This document shows positions 22,345 through 34,135 of a stretch of DNA of 64,000 nt, one piece after another. Position numbers and translations under genes: made by a program. A model generated the notes under the pieces. That model made no database searches and was not told the origin of the DNA. It saw only the letters and a program-made list of their open reading frames with translations. Within the stretch, counting starts at the first letter, position 1, and the number at the start of each line of letters is the position of its first letter. Source of the DNA: Pristionchus mayeri (lineage: Eukaryota > Nematoda > Chromadorea > Rhabditida > Neodiplogasteridae); contig BTRK01000003.1 of NCBI GenBank assembly GCA_036245805.1, forward strand, positions 5,022,001 to 5,086,000, written 5' to 3'.

Positions 22345-24657
22345 ATGTCTCTCGACACTTTTCCGCTCGAATTAGTCGAACTAATCGTTGCGCACCTTCC
22401 ATTCAAGGACAAGTTATCGTTCTCTCATGTCAGTACTACCATTATTAGTATACTTTGACCATATATTTTATATGAGTATTATATTATCTTTATTCTTTAT
22501 CAAAAGCCAATTAATATCAGTCCAGGCAAAATTAGGGATGAGCATCTCGGTTTTTTGTATGTTTTCTCGACACAGATCAAGCAGGGGGAATATAAGTAAC
22601 ATAATTGTAATCATAATTTTATTACAGGTCAGTCGACGATTCAGATCATTGAGGTTCTGCGAAATCCCTAAGCTCACTATTATTATGGTGAGATGGATTT
22701 TTACTGATTGTTCACGTCTAGCGATTGCAAGATCATAACGTTTTTTTATAATCAAGCCAACTCCAAACTGTAATTTTCAGCTCGGATCTGAACTTCGACT
22801 CTCCGCCCTTTCACTCGATCCCTACACTGCTAGCCAATTCATTGCTCCTCACAAACACGCCGTATCTGCAAGGAAATGCCAGCCGAAAGAGGGAGTGGTA
22901 TGTTGATAAGGCGTGGTAACAACTCATGTTCCCCTCAGCTGATGCTAGAATTAACTCACGCGTGGCGTAGTAAATTGTATGTTTTTACCGCGAACATAAT
23001 CGCTTAGAGATAAGTTAATTATATCGATCAAGCTAGAGTTAATTTTTTTTAAGTTTAATTTTCAGGTTTCGTGCAATCGGGCCTTTGTGTTTCCTCCTCC
23101 TTGCGAATACGCACCATTTATGAGCGCGAGAATTCGCTATTTGGAGTTTAACAATGTACGATGTTAACCTTTGGATTTATCTCATTACGAACTTTTCGCA
23201 GAAGTTCCCTGTTTCACTCGAATATCTCGGTCATCTGGTGTCTCTGCTGTCTCACTGCTCCATCGATAAAATCAAACTGTTCGTCGATACTATCGGATTA
23301 TTTTACATGTGAGTTCTCTCGTCCATAATATTGTTCTCACTGGATGCTTCCGGTTCAAATGATGAGCGCATGCTCATTGAAGACTTGAATCAATGAAAAA
23401 CTTGTTATTTCAGTCATAAGATTTCATCATCATTTACCGGTCTTCGCTCAGTCGAGTATATTTTGGATAACAGTATGACTTACGACATGCTAGCACCGTT
23501 CATGGAAGGTGAATACTTTAATAGAATCCTACTTGTTCTTGTAGATATCACTAGCACGTGTTCTTTTTGCACACGAGGTGTTAGCACATTTCACATTGAT
23601 TACCACAAATAATTGCGAATGGACAATGTTGCAGATCGATTATCAGAAGGATTGGTGAAAAGTGGAGTCAAAGTGGTCACTTTTACGTCCAGTGGTAGAA
23701 TACCATGTGATCTGATTGATGGGAGAATGTACGGTTTCACCGAGAGGAAATTCCGAAAAAAACGCGATGATCGTCGTGTGAAAAACGCCATGGATGATCC
23801 GCTGTCGGTACTGATTTGAATCATACGATCTTTTGAATCATTCACGTTTTGAATCATGTCCTCTTTTGAATTATTCATGTTTTGAATCATATCCTCTTTT
23901 GCATCATGTCCTCTTTTGTATCATTCCTCTTTTGAATTATTTTCTCTTTTGTATCATTCCTATTTTTTGAATCGTTCCCAATTTTGAATATTTCTTTTCA
24001 AATCGTCTCTTATAAATTTTAGGCGATTAAAAACGTCATATTTTCAGATCTCACCCATCGACTTTCTTCTACGTCTATTCGAAGCCGGAATAAAGGAGAT
24101 AATCGTAAACCCAGACGTCTTTAAAGACTTTGCTAGTAACAAGAAAACTTTGGACACAATACTCGATGTGAGATTTTACAACTAACTAATTTGTGTTATC
24201 CCCTTTGACTCTGGTATTGTATTGCACTTTCTTCAGTAATTTTTATTTTGCAGAGACTATCACTATTAGAAAAGTCGGTGCATCTCCAGCTTTGTTGGAA
24301 ATTCAAGTCACCCGGTCCGGACAGTTCGCTTCCTGATGGTCCGTACATAAGGAAGGATGACGCTAAGCGACGCAGAACCGTGATCGGTGAGAAATTCGGA
24401 ATTAACTAAAACAAGATACTTGTGATGCCAATTTAGCCACTGTAAAATGAAAAACAATTCCAATTGTATTTATGTTCTCTCTATTTGTCGCGTGTACTAA
24501 TTATATATAAAAATAGAGAAACCGGAAAGAGGTGTGCTTATCCTCAATCCTTCTAATTACAGTCTCAAGAGATCAACTTGGAATGGATGATGTTGGATCA
24601 GAAAGGTGTGAGATATTCATTCATCGTATCTCTATCGTACAAGAAAGAATGTTCTGA
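22345..24657 (+). CDS. F-box protein, ten exons
   Basis: Exons joined in phase are 22345-22428, 22628-22687, 22781-22897, 23066-23155, 23202-23308, 23414-23508, 23635-23807, 24048-24167, 24254-24386 and 24563-24657. The N terminus reads T-F-P-L-E-L-V-E-L-I, then L-P-F-K-D-K-L, then V-S-R-R-F-R-S-L, a clear F-box that would bind Skp1 in an SCF ubiquitin ligase. The remaining 300 or so residues show leucine-rich segments such as L-E-Y-L-G-H-L-V-S-L-L and Y-I-L-D-N-S, probably a substrate-recognition region of the nematode F-box type. Intron 7 carries a degenerate minisatellite. All ten joins keep frame, which supports an intact gene. Partner and substrate are unknown. Confidence 0.8.
23809..23990. 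repeat. Degenerate minisatellite in F-box intron 7
   Basis: About eight imperfect units of roughly 20 bp based on CTCTTTTGAATCAT fill most of the intron. Similar strings recur near 27345-27390 and 28270-28315, where they accompany decayed F-box exons, so the repeat probably travelled with gene duplication. Confidence 0.75.
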
Positions 24658-25091
24658 GACAAAACGAATTTGGAACAACAAAATGCACTGTGTTAATATT
24701 AATATCTCTTCGCTGTTCCTGTACATTGTGCTATTTATGTATTATTTGTGTTGTATGTGTTATTGCATCTATATTTATTTCGGACGCCGTTAATAAATAA
24801 ATTAGTAATCTATGTTGTAATGAACAATGGATGCAGATTTGCGCCGGTCGTGTATTGTGTGACATCGTTTCTAAAACCTCTCGAAATCCATCCTAATAAT
24901 TTCATCTCCTCGTTGAATTGCGCTAATTGCGCGGGCTCTCCCTTGAAGAGGCGAACAAACTTGCTTCAGAAAACGACTTGTAGCAAAAAAAGATAAGCTT
25001 GATTACCCAACACAGCATACAAAAAAATGATCACCAGAATAAGGTGCATCTTACCATAAGTGATGGTTTTAAGTTTTGCCTTATATTCCAG
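24658..25091. other. No gene recognised
   Basis: AT-rich sequence downstream of the F-box gene. A short open stretch at about 24830-24995 has spaced cysteines but no family signature. Confidence 0.3.
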
Positions 25092-25237
25092 AACGTCAGA
25101 ACGTATATTTCGCACTATTGTCGTGCAGAAGTACGTGGTATTTTGGTGTCATCGTTTTCATAGTGGTACTAGCCATCATCTGTACAAATTTTATGTCGTA
25201 TCATAAATCGGTTGCCGAGTTACGAACAGAAGTCAAG
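25092..25237 (+). pseudogene. Isolated exon encoding a membrane segment
   Basis: Bounded by ATTCCAG and AAG|GTGCAT, the exon encodes a hydrophobic stretch (Y-F-G-V-I-V-F-I-V-V-L-A-I-I-C) followed by a charged helix. This looks like the N-terminal signal-anchor of a type II membrane protein or a cuticle collagen N-terminal domain. No Gly-X-Y repeats or neighbouring exons are seen, and a foldback-element fragment follows at 25255. Function is unknown. Confidence 0.35.
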
Positions 25238-25254
25238 GTGCATCCGACATACAG

Positions 25255-25395
25255 CCTGGGTTAACCGATCGAGATGGTGCAAAATGTAGTTCATCACGAT
25301 GATCAGCATCCTCGATTACCCCTTTCTACAATTTTTCGAAAATTTGGTGTGCCAGGCCCTTCATAACTTTGTTCGACTCGAACGGGCTCATAGGT
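25255..25395. mobile_element. Diverged fragment of the palindrome-resident foldback element
   Basis: The run from TTAACCGATCGAGATG through GATCAGCATCCTCGA to CGGGCTCATA matches, with many changes, one terminal arm of the foldback element at 48076-49065. It shows that the element is a dispersed family and older than the palindrome. Confidence 0.65.
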
Positions 25396-25975
25396 GATTA
25401 TTACTGAGCACGAAAGAAAAAATACAATGTGAAAGATGTAACAACGAGACTTATCATTGTAAATTAAAAGTGGGAAATTGAAGAATGTCTACTAGAATGG
25501 TGTTGAGCTGTCTCGCCATTCGGACCTGTGAGGCGAAGAGACTTGCAGAACGCCGCAACGACTAATTGTGAAATGCATTGGCAAAATTCGTGTTACTTGC
25601 ATAGTTAGTACGCCCAACCGATTGACGAAAAATGTACACTTCATGTTTCATAAAAAGGTAAAGTCGCACCGTATATCTAGGAATTTTTCATCCTGCGGTG
25701 AGCCGCTGCTAGGCCAGCAACTATGTTTCATAACCCTCCTTTATGCAATACCAAGGTTCAAAATCGAGCGAAACTATCTCTGGCAATTCACCTGGCATGC
25801 AGAATCGAAATTAGCTTTCCCCCAGAGGTCCGCTAACGATGGCATTAAGTACAGCTTGCATCTTGTTGTTCCCCCGTTCACAAATATGGCTATTATGCAG
25901 ATCCTATGAGTAGAATCCGCAAGCTCCGCCCACTCGGCTCGGACACTTTACCCCGCAAAAGCGAGACAAGAGGAG

Positions 25976-26254
25976 CACAGTCTTCATTCGCAACCAAATC
26001 ACTCGATCAAAAAAGAATTTGGAAGATCTTTTCATCCTCTTTCGAATGAGCCTCCGTGACCCTGGAAAATCAATCTCTAAGTAGGTCAGCATACAAGTTT
26101 TATAGAGCGACTTGACTTAGAAAACCATAAAACTCGTATGCTGACCTACTCAGAAAAGGAATTTCCAAGGTCATGGAGGCTTATTCGAAAGAGGATGAAA
26201 AGAGCTTCCAAATTCAATTTTGAACGAGTGATTTGGTTGGGAATGAAGATTGTG
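25976..26254. mobile_element. Inverted-repeat element with about 125-bp arms
   Basis: Left arm 25976-26102 (from CACAGTCTTCATTC to CATACAAGTTTTAT) is mirrored by right arm 26127-26254 (ATAAAACTCGTATG to GAATGAAGATTGTG), with about 15% mismatch and a spacer of roughly 25 bp. It could fold into a long hairpin. Non-coding. A separate small hairpin, GGTAGGG against CCCTACC, is at 26392-26415. Confidence 0.7.
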
Positions 26255-27300
26255 TTTCTTCGAATTCGAAGCGCGCATGGCTGGCAACTCTTTCTGCGTT
26301 CTCTCATCCCTCTCCCTCCCCTCCTCCACCCGTCTCTCACCCGGCGTGACTAGATAGCGCCCCGCCTACGTGAAAGATTGCTTTCTTCCCCGGTAGGGTT
26401 CGGCGAAGCCCTACCCGATCGTTTCGAGAATTGAAACGGCAAAGGAGAAATAGGCTCCGCCCCTCTTTCTCTCGTCTCGCTTTTTGGGCCTTTCACGCTA
26501 TGATCAATTCACCCACATTTTGGCTCATAACTTGGCTCAAACATTAGATATCAACCTAATTCAAAATGCCTGGTCATATTTAGCCCCATACGAACACATT
26601 AACAACACAATTAGACCTGCGTGACGATTTCGGGTAACCACCTTGTGGTCCCTACCTATGAGAGAATCTTGTGCAGATTGACAAGTTATGCATAAATACA
26701 GATTACGGTGTAAAATCGTATTTATATATCTCAATAGTTTTTGTCCCAATACACATTTTTCACACCATACATTATTTCTCGAGAGTCATTGGCATTCGTC
26801 TCACAAATTCACACCAGCAGTAGCGGTATTAATTTGTTTGAACCTGACGCCGACTTCAAATTCCGATGTTTTATTCCTTCACAACTGCTTACTCGATTAC
26901 TTTGGCACTTGTGTTCTCCGACCATTCACCAAAAGGGGTGCCAAATTATGCCCATGGAGCTGTTTCCCGTCATTCGCTCATCATACTTGTCTTCACCGGG
27001 TACTGAATTTTCGAAATTTTGTCCATATCGAATGATGTAAATCTGCGCACTCTATCGGGTCCGCTTTAGCCAGGAAATATTTGAATTCACGCAAAGTATT
27101 CTCCGCATTGCATTGTACGATGCAATTATTGAGTAGTGCATTCCAGCTATCGCAATGAGCTATCACGCATCGTGCGAAGGGCTGCGGTAGGCTCCGTCGC
27201 AAATCCTGCCTTTTCTGAGGCCACATCGTCGCATGGAATGACCATTTTGAACTCGCCCAGTTCTCCCTCTCCTGCCAGAACCCACCGTTTCTAATCCATT
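26255..27300. other. No gene recognised
   Basis: Apart from the hairpin at 26392-26415 nothing is supported. Overlapping open frames at 26688-27040 show no family signature and no coherent splice structure. Confidence 0.3.
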
Positions 27301-28445
27301 TCGAATATGATATAAAAACACCATGAATTATCCGCTTCCGGTACTGTTCTGCAGCATTCCTATTGCATTCCTCTTTTGAATCACATCATCGCACGGCATA
27401 ATCGGCTTGACCATAGCACTCGAAATATCCACACATCAAAGTTAGAGCTCAACATTTGAATGTCTTCAGTGAGAAGTCATGTTTTCGACTGTCTCAGTTT
27501 CAGATTACATCTCAATTATCCCAATAGAACATAGCCTTCCTAACCACGTCGAATATTACTGAGTCGTGATAGTTTACAATGGTGTGCTTTGCTGAGTTTC
27601 ATTCTAGACATTCTGGTGAGATGTACGAATCTTAACGCTGTTGAAATCACCAGCTCCTTGAATAAATGTGATTATACACTGATGGCATTGCTTTCAAATT
27701 CGCACTATGCTTGTATTTCTCCACCCTCTCCCGTAAGTCGAAGACAGAGAACACGTCCTGAAGAATCAACAAGTCACAAAATCAAAAATCGGCATGAAAT
27801 CATCCTTCTCTCGTCCTCAGTCGAGTTTGTTGTGGATATGAGTCATGACATGTGCGATGCATTCATTGAGGAATGTAAATCTAGACATGGTCTTTTCCCA
27901 AAGACCATATCACGAAATAAGAGGACACGGTGGTATAGCTCGGTTGGTTGAGCACGCGACGCGTGATCGGAATGGCGTTGGATAGAATCTCCCTGCCGTC
28001 AGTGATGTTTTGAGCACATCTGATTTCAATCTTTCTTCGTTCAGTCTAGTCTGTTGTGGATATTACTCATGACATGCAAATTCCTTTCATGGAAGGTGAG
28101 TACATTATCCGATTCCTAGACTTGGGGCTAGAAAGCACTAGACACGTTACACATGACGCTTTTACAAAGAATACTACAACCATTTGAGCATGGAGATGTC
28201 AGACGGGGTTTAGGAAGAACACCATGGGTGATCCTGGTATGCGTTGTTGTGTATCATCCGCATTCTCCCTCCTTTGTATTTTTTTTATCTTTTTGAGTCA
28301 TACCCTCTTTTGTAAAAAAATACGCATGTTTGCAGACCTCTCACGTCAAATTTCTTCTTCATCGCATCGAGGCAGGAAAAATATTCTCGAATTCAGAGGT
28401 TTTGAAAGTGCCAAGACCACGCTGGACTACCTACTCCATGTAAGA
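27300..28445 (+). pseudogene. Decayed F-box paralogues
   Basis: Three pieces match exons of the intact F-box gene. 27820-27880 and 28040-28095 match exon 6 (both have a CTGTTGTGGATAT-type or TTTGTTGTGGATAT run followed by CATGACATG), and the second keeps the CATGGAAG|GTGAGTA donor. 28337-28440 matches exon 8, with K-F-L-L-H-R-I-E-A-G in place of D-F-L-L-R-L-F-E-A-G. Copies of the intron-7 minisatellite lie at 27345-27390 and 28270-28315. No complete reading frame is left. At least two duplicate genes appear to have collapsed here. Confidence 0.55.
27930..28005 (+). repeat. tRNA-derived repeat
   Basis: GGTGGTATAGCTCGGTTGGT followed by TGAGCACGC reads as a tRNA 5' half with a good A box, but the T arm is degraded (GGCGTTGGATAGAATCTCC). 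It lies between two decayed F-box exon copies and is not a functional tRNA. Confidence 0.55.
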
Positions 28446-28487
28446 TGTTCCCATGTAGACACAAACAGGTAACAGGTACTTTTTCAC

Positions 28488-28775
28488 GTAGATCACGAAA
28501 ATCGACCTTAGGAAGCCGTGTCGTTGACCTCTGATTCCCTGAAGCGCGCCTCAATGCTGACGTCGGTTTTTGTAAATCGTGAACTGCTGGTCCAAACCCG
28601 TGAAGGGCTAGCTCATCTGTGAAAAAGTTGTGGCCGTTTGAAGTCTAAAATTTGTCTAAAAATTATCTCTATTTACTCCTCAAAACATGGCAAAGATTTT
28701 TCCACTTGCAGGATTCGAACACCCAACCTTCGGTTGCCAAGGCAAGCGCGTTAGCCACTCGACCATGATATTGTG
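28488..28775 (-). mobile_element. tRNA-derived SINE-like element sharing sequence with the TIR family of the palindrome
   Basis: On the minus strand, 28775-28706 gives a tRNA-like head (GGTCGAGTGGCTAACGCGC, then GGTGTTCGAATCC). It is followed by a body whose distal part (about 28665-28488) matches one end of the CTAGGGGTAAC elements at 40165, 41702 and 63070: 'CTAAGGTCGATTTTCG' and 'TTGTAAATCGTGAAC' type strings. The shared body suggests a chimeric repeat or a common source. Confidence 0.55.
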
Positions 28776-30494
28776 ACGAAAAATATATCAATAATGATTC
28801 CTCGAAGAGTTGCTCAAAATGGAGCAAAGAATATATTTTTAAAAAAATTTCTATGATTTTTATTTTTATTATTGTTAAAAAACAGTTCATAATTCGACAA
28901 TGATCATACGGTAGTGAGGGTTACGGTAGGTTACTGTAGAAGATCAATAGTAGTGATTGATGATTTTTGTAAAAGTTTGACCCAAGGAAATCAAGTTGCT
29001 CCACGGAACCCGGGTTACGGTAATCGGGTTACTGTAATTTGGATTACGGTAGTATCATACTGTAAGTTGGTACGGTAGTTGGACATGGTTACACCATGAC
29101 CTACCCCCTATACATCTATGAAACGGCGGTTCCGAAACGGCGGTTCCGAAACGGCGGTTACGAAACGGCGGTTACGAATCGAATAGTTCCAACATGGCAC
29201 ATTCGACGGTTCCAAATTGCTGGTTCCCAAAATGACGGTTCCATTTTTGAAGTTCCCATACGGGCCATCACCTATTAAATGTGCAGAGGATGCAGCACTA
29301 GATCGAAACCGAGAGGTGGAATAGTGCAATCCAACACACTCATCGCTGTCCAACTCCCTCTTTCTCTGTCCTCAATCTTGTAAACCTCTTTTGATCATCA
29401 CCTCTGTCTCGCTATCTCACTCTCTCTCTCCCACACGCACTCTCCTTTCGCGACAGCACCAACGCGAGAGATCATTCAGATTAGATAGTGGTTCCATCTG
29501 AGATTTTAACTATTTCCGCTTTCTGCCCAGGAAAGTGGGGGGAATGGAGGAACGGAGATATAATAGTGAGTATCTTGCAAAATATAATTATATATAATAA
29601 AACATGTACAAAAACGGAAATGTGGGATAGTGCATTCCAACACACTCACTCGCTTGTGAGGGAGCACATAACCAGATGCGTGCCTTGCCTATTCGTCAGG
29701 AGTACGTCATGGGGGAAAATGAGAGATTCGGGAAAAGTTTCAACTTGAGAAAATATATGATTTTTTTTCCGTTCGTGAGCAACACATATCCTATCATGTG
29801 TTGGCTAATGCCCCTGTTTCGTCACTACCAGTGCTTTCTAGGGAATTGTTGCGCACGAAAAGCGAGAAAGAGCGCAGCTCTTTCAAGATTTGGCGTCTTC
29901 GAACTTTTGATCGCTCTTTTTAGACCCCTTATAGGCTGCTCTGCTACGTTTTAGATCTGGCGCCAATTATATGGCGAGTGCTAAAATGACCATTTCCAAT
30001 ACGTTCTACGTGAGTTCCTCAATGCACACCCTGATCGTATCGCAGCATACGCTGGAGCCGCAGGTTATTTCGCAGTTGAGATGAGGGTATATGCTGGAAA
30101 TGGCTAGGATCTCTTATAATGGAGATAGTTATTTCTTTTGAAACCTTCCCTAGTATAAAATGAAGAATCCGAGCGATATTCTTCAAATAATGCGTTGATG
30201 ACTTAGATAGATGGGCATGGTGGGATAGAGTTGTCATATCTACTCGATATTCATATCTTTTCGAATAACATTCACTAACTTATCTCAATTCGTGTTTCCT
30301 TCTTCTACTATTCACATTGTACTCAAAACCAAATGAAATTGCTACCTACCATTCAAATATCGAATCAGTTTAATTGATCTCATCTTACAATTTATGCATA
30401 AAGTATATCGAAATCGAACATCGATTCTCACTTATTCCACGATTCCACTGCTGGAATATCAGTTTCGCATAGTTTAAACTATACATTGCAGATA
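28776..30494. other. Gene-poor stretch with short tandem motifs
   Basis: 28900-29080 has scattered TTACGGTA and TTACTGTA motifs, too irregular to call a satellite. 29120-29175 is a 14-bp tandem repeat listed separately. A pyrimidine-rich tract of CTCT runs from 29395 to 29450. GCGCGAGAGATC-type strings near 29465 recur near 35640. No gene recognised. Confidence 0.35.
29120..29175. repeat. 14-bp tandem repeat, four copies
   Basis: Four units of GAAACGGCGGTTCC or GAAACGGCGGTTAC lie end to end. The first pair and the second pair differ by one base, so the array grew by duplication of pairs or unit-wise with one mutation. Confidence 0.9.
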
Positions 30495-33400
30495 ATGCGG
30501 TGGCGCTACAACCAAATGTATGCATCAATAATTGTCGCAACGATTGTCTTCATTGCAATGGTTTGTGATCGTGTAGCTATTGTTTGAATAGTATTACTAA
30601 TTTCAGTATAAGGAACCAAAGGAGTTTTGCAAGACCAGGCAAGTTCTTAGACAGTATCAAACGATATGTATGTTTTCAGCTCAGCATGCGCTATTCCGAA
30701 GTATTGAATCTAGACACATTGATGCATGTATTTTCAAATTGAATTTGCGAATTAAGAACAGCCTCTAATTCGATAAATATCATCATCCGAACAATGATTC
30801 ATATGAATATAACATTCATGAGGTAAGCAACAGTATTAACAGTTCAAAAACATACTGCATTAATTGTATGGGGATTGATCACATTCTTTTAAGACTATAC
30901 ACATTGCTATGTTGGTTGTGGACAAATCTGTACCGGGAAAAGTTAATCTATCTGTGTGTGAACGCATTGAGACTTTGCTCAAGTCGATTCTATTCTTCTA
31001 CAGCGGAAAACTGCATCTTCACTTTCTAACTAATACAAGGCTAGTGATGGAATCTAACACGTACCGTTTATAGTCGAAGAATGCTGAGGGTGGAGGTCTT
31101 CTAGAGTTCAAAAATAATTACAATGCGTGTTCAGGTCTGCTAAAATACATACAACGCTATTTCGAACATGGGCTGTTGGAAGAGGTTCTTAATTCACTTC
31201 AATTAATATTTTTGCATCGAGAAATTCCAGTCAATACAAGCTTGTGCAACATTGAAGAGCATCAGAAGAGTCTTGGATGGGTTCGATTTTTAATGTTGTT
31301 TATGGATAGCAGTAATACGGAAAATAATGCAACAGAGGAACTGAGCGAACATCGATATGAGTTAGCGAAATTTGACTTGATTTTTAAGGTGAAAACGGTG
31401 CACAAGACGAACGGATACGGTCAATTAAAGTACGTGATCTCGGAAATTCTCCCGGAATACGTTGACAAGGTACATATTGCACATTTTACAGCAAATGTAA
31501 CATAAAACAATGTGCAGGTTATATTTCTCGATTCGGACATGTTGGTGCTTGAAGATATCAGCGTGCTTCACTCATATTGTAATGTGATGCAAACGAGAGG
31601 TGAGGAATTCGATAAATGATTGACCTTTGTTCTTTAGACTCTGAATCAAACATTTCTAGAGTATTTCAGGAATAATGTTCGCAGCCACTGGCGATCAATA
31701 CAAGAGGGATGATTTGGAGAGATCATTCGGCCGAGTGCGTCAAGATCTCGTCAAATTTGAACATTTGATTATTTTTTCTATTTGATACTGAGAAAACATT
31801 ACAGTTCATAACCATGAATCTTCCAGATTCAGTACGATAATGCATTTGCAGGGAGCGAGTCGGAGAGCAATCAACAGTGGGCTCGTGCTTTACAATTTGG
31901 CAGCAATGAGAAGAGGTGTGCATACAATGTTTTGTTCATCTCAAGTTGCGAAAAAAACATTAGAAGGTGTTTACATAAAATTATATCATTTTCAGCATTT
32001 TCCGATTTTTTTCTTAAATTGTGCACATAAAAAATAACGATTTCCGGCAACTGGAGTGGCCTCTGGAGAGCCACCGCAGAGATGCTTATGACGAAACTTC
32101 ACACTCTCAGCTGTCCCCAAGTCAGTTTTAGTTCATTTTGTTGTTTTCACATATGTTTCAAGTGTGCTACCTAGTTCATGAGCTTATTGGATATTCAGTT
32201 TTTTCTTCAATCAGCTGCTTTAGAAAATATAATACTTATCAGGATGTCTTCACAGCCGTGGCCATTCTGAGACCTGAAACGTACCTGAAACTCCAATGCT
32301 TCTACAATTTCCAGATTGGATCCGTGAGTTTCGTTCACTTCTTATGAAATTCAGCTTTATATCTTCGGGCAAAATATTTCCATTTAACATATTCTCTGTG
32401 TGCAGGGCGCAACTTCTTGGGATTGCGTGAAGGCGGACAAGGAACTATGGAAGGTTAAGGCGAGTATGATAAAACTGTTTACCTGACTCGAGCTATTGTC
32501 AACCTGTTAATATTCCGAACTTTTCCTTGCATTTACCACTTGATGCATGTAGAAATTGCTTTATTCATTCATTTATGGCTACTTCTCACCCTTAGTTTTC
32601 AAGATTCCCCATTGGACGGAGTCCAATAAGTACTACGAGAACAGCGGGCATTCTGCTACATTCTCTCCCATCTATCGATGCTTCCAGCTGTTGGATGGAT
32701 ATGATTTTGAGGATGATTCGCACGTTAGTTTTCATAATTATCTGAGTTTTAGACGATAATTTTTCATTATGCATACATCTCGTATCTCGATTTGTGTGAA
32801 ACAATTATCGTGTGATTCAACAATTTTTTCCTAAATGGTGAGGCATTTTTAATCAGGCTGAATCGTATCTTACGCTGACGAATTTGCGAAACACAAAGAC
32901 CATCGATCGAAAGAATGACGTCACTCTCGTTTCACATGTGCACTTCTCGGATTCGATCGAGCTGATACAACGATGTGGGTTAAATAAAGTTCTTTATTTC
33001 ATTGAATTGCAGTGAATTGAATTGATCGATTCACTCTCAGATTAGGCTTTCCTAGAAACATGAAATGGTTTCTAAGTCACTTGAAATTTGCATTCAGTGA
33101 ATGCGATATGGTCTCGTCCAATCTCTCTCACTATCTGCGGATCGAGCTGGGAACGTGCGCAATTATTGTAAGCTCATCCTCTTCTTTTCTTACCATTCCT
33201 TTATTAAAAATATAGTTGTCCCCCTTTGGAATAGTATACCTCAGTATGTTATACTTTCTATAAATAGCGATTTATTCTCACTTAGGGTTAAACTTGTTCA
33301 CCCGTCTGCTTAGCTATCTCTCATATCATAATTGCTCATTATTGCTCTGAGTGAATGTCTCATACCTTTCCCTTTGCTACCTAGTTGTGGCATCGTATGT

Positions 33401-34135
33401 TTCATGTACCTCATTTACCACCTATGTAATTTAATATACTTGCAAGAAATGCATGATACAAAAAATGGGGAGTTGTATTGGGGCGAACCTGATGAGTCAA
33501 TGATATCATTATACCTTTACAGAGCGTTTCTGTTTTCGTGCAAATTGCATGATCTATTCGACATTCATTTCGTACAAAGACGGAAAGAGGTGATCAATAG
33601 TTGATCTTCTTTACTTTACCTAATTATTGCTTTGCTCTCTCGCAAATTAGGCCAGTACAATTGAGCACGCCGAATGACGATAGTCATTGCTTTCAAAGCG
33701 TTCCGTAATTTAGAAACGACGACATTCAGATTTGTGAAAGATAATCATTTCTCTCAAAGCATTTCCTAATTTAGAAACATTCAGATTTGTCCGATCGATT
33801 ACATGCTCAAAGTCGCCGTCGATTCCGCTCAAACTAATTCGATACTGCTTTCGGACACATATATTCAAATACCTACAGGTGCACCACTTGGTAGTTATTT
33901 TCTTAAAATGTGCTTCTCTTCAGGTGTGCTGCAGAAGTTTGAAGAGGATAAACCAGAAGGGCTAGCCTTCGTGCTACGTGAGAACGGAGTTCGATTGTCG
34001 GGTGTATATGATATTTCAATTCATCATTTTAGACATACGTCGGCGTTTTGGCGAGCAAGCACAAAGCCCTCCGAATTGCTGAGCGAACTATGGAAATTAA
34101 AGATGATATTAAATCCATCGGGTAAATGTTATTAA
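30495..34135 (+). CDS. LARGE-like bifunctional glycosyltransferase (exon structure partly resolved)
   Basis: Exon 1 (30495-30560) encodes a short cytoplasmic tail and a signal-anchor (M-R-W-R-Y then a hydrophobic stretch), as in type II Golgi enzymes. Downstream exons match the LARGE order: an N-terminal strand with L-H-L-H-F-L-T-N-T-R (near 31020), the DxD sugar-nucleotide site L-D-S-D-M-L-V-L-E-D in exon 31518-31599, I-N-S-G-L-V-L-Y-N-L in 31852-31914, and I-P-H-W-T-E near 32610. The second domain starts with D-V-T-L-V-S-H-V-H (about 32915) and W-S-R-P-I-S-L (about 33107), and continues to an L-L-S-D-x-Y block (33851). LARGE enzymes polymerise xylose-glucuronate on glycoproteins. Some joins, such as 30640-30893, stay unresolved, and a CR1 fragment lies in an intron. 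The gene could be intact or recently lost. Confidence 0.65.
33160..33316 (+). mobile_element. CR1-type retroelement C-terminal fragment in an intron
   Basis: The open stretch ends with V-P-L-W-N-S-I-P-Q and S-L-R-V-K-L, the usual end of CR1/jockey-type reverse transcriptase proteins just before the 3' end. It closely parallels the fragment at 56854-57105 (S-Q-W-N-S-I-P-N). It lies inside an intron of the LARGE-like gene and is otherwise featureless. Confidence 0.5.
33690..33795. repeat. Short tandem duplication
   Basis: Two units of about 70 bp, each with CATT-CTTTCAAAGCGTTCC or CTCTCAAAGCATTTCC followed by TAATTTAGAAAC and ATTCAGATTTGT, lie in tandem just before an exon of the LARGE-like gene. 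They duplicate an acceptor-like TTCAG. Confidence 0.6.
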
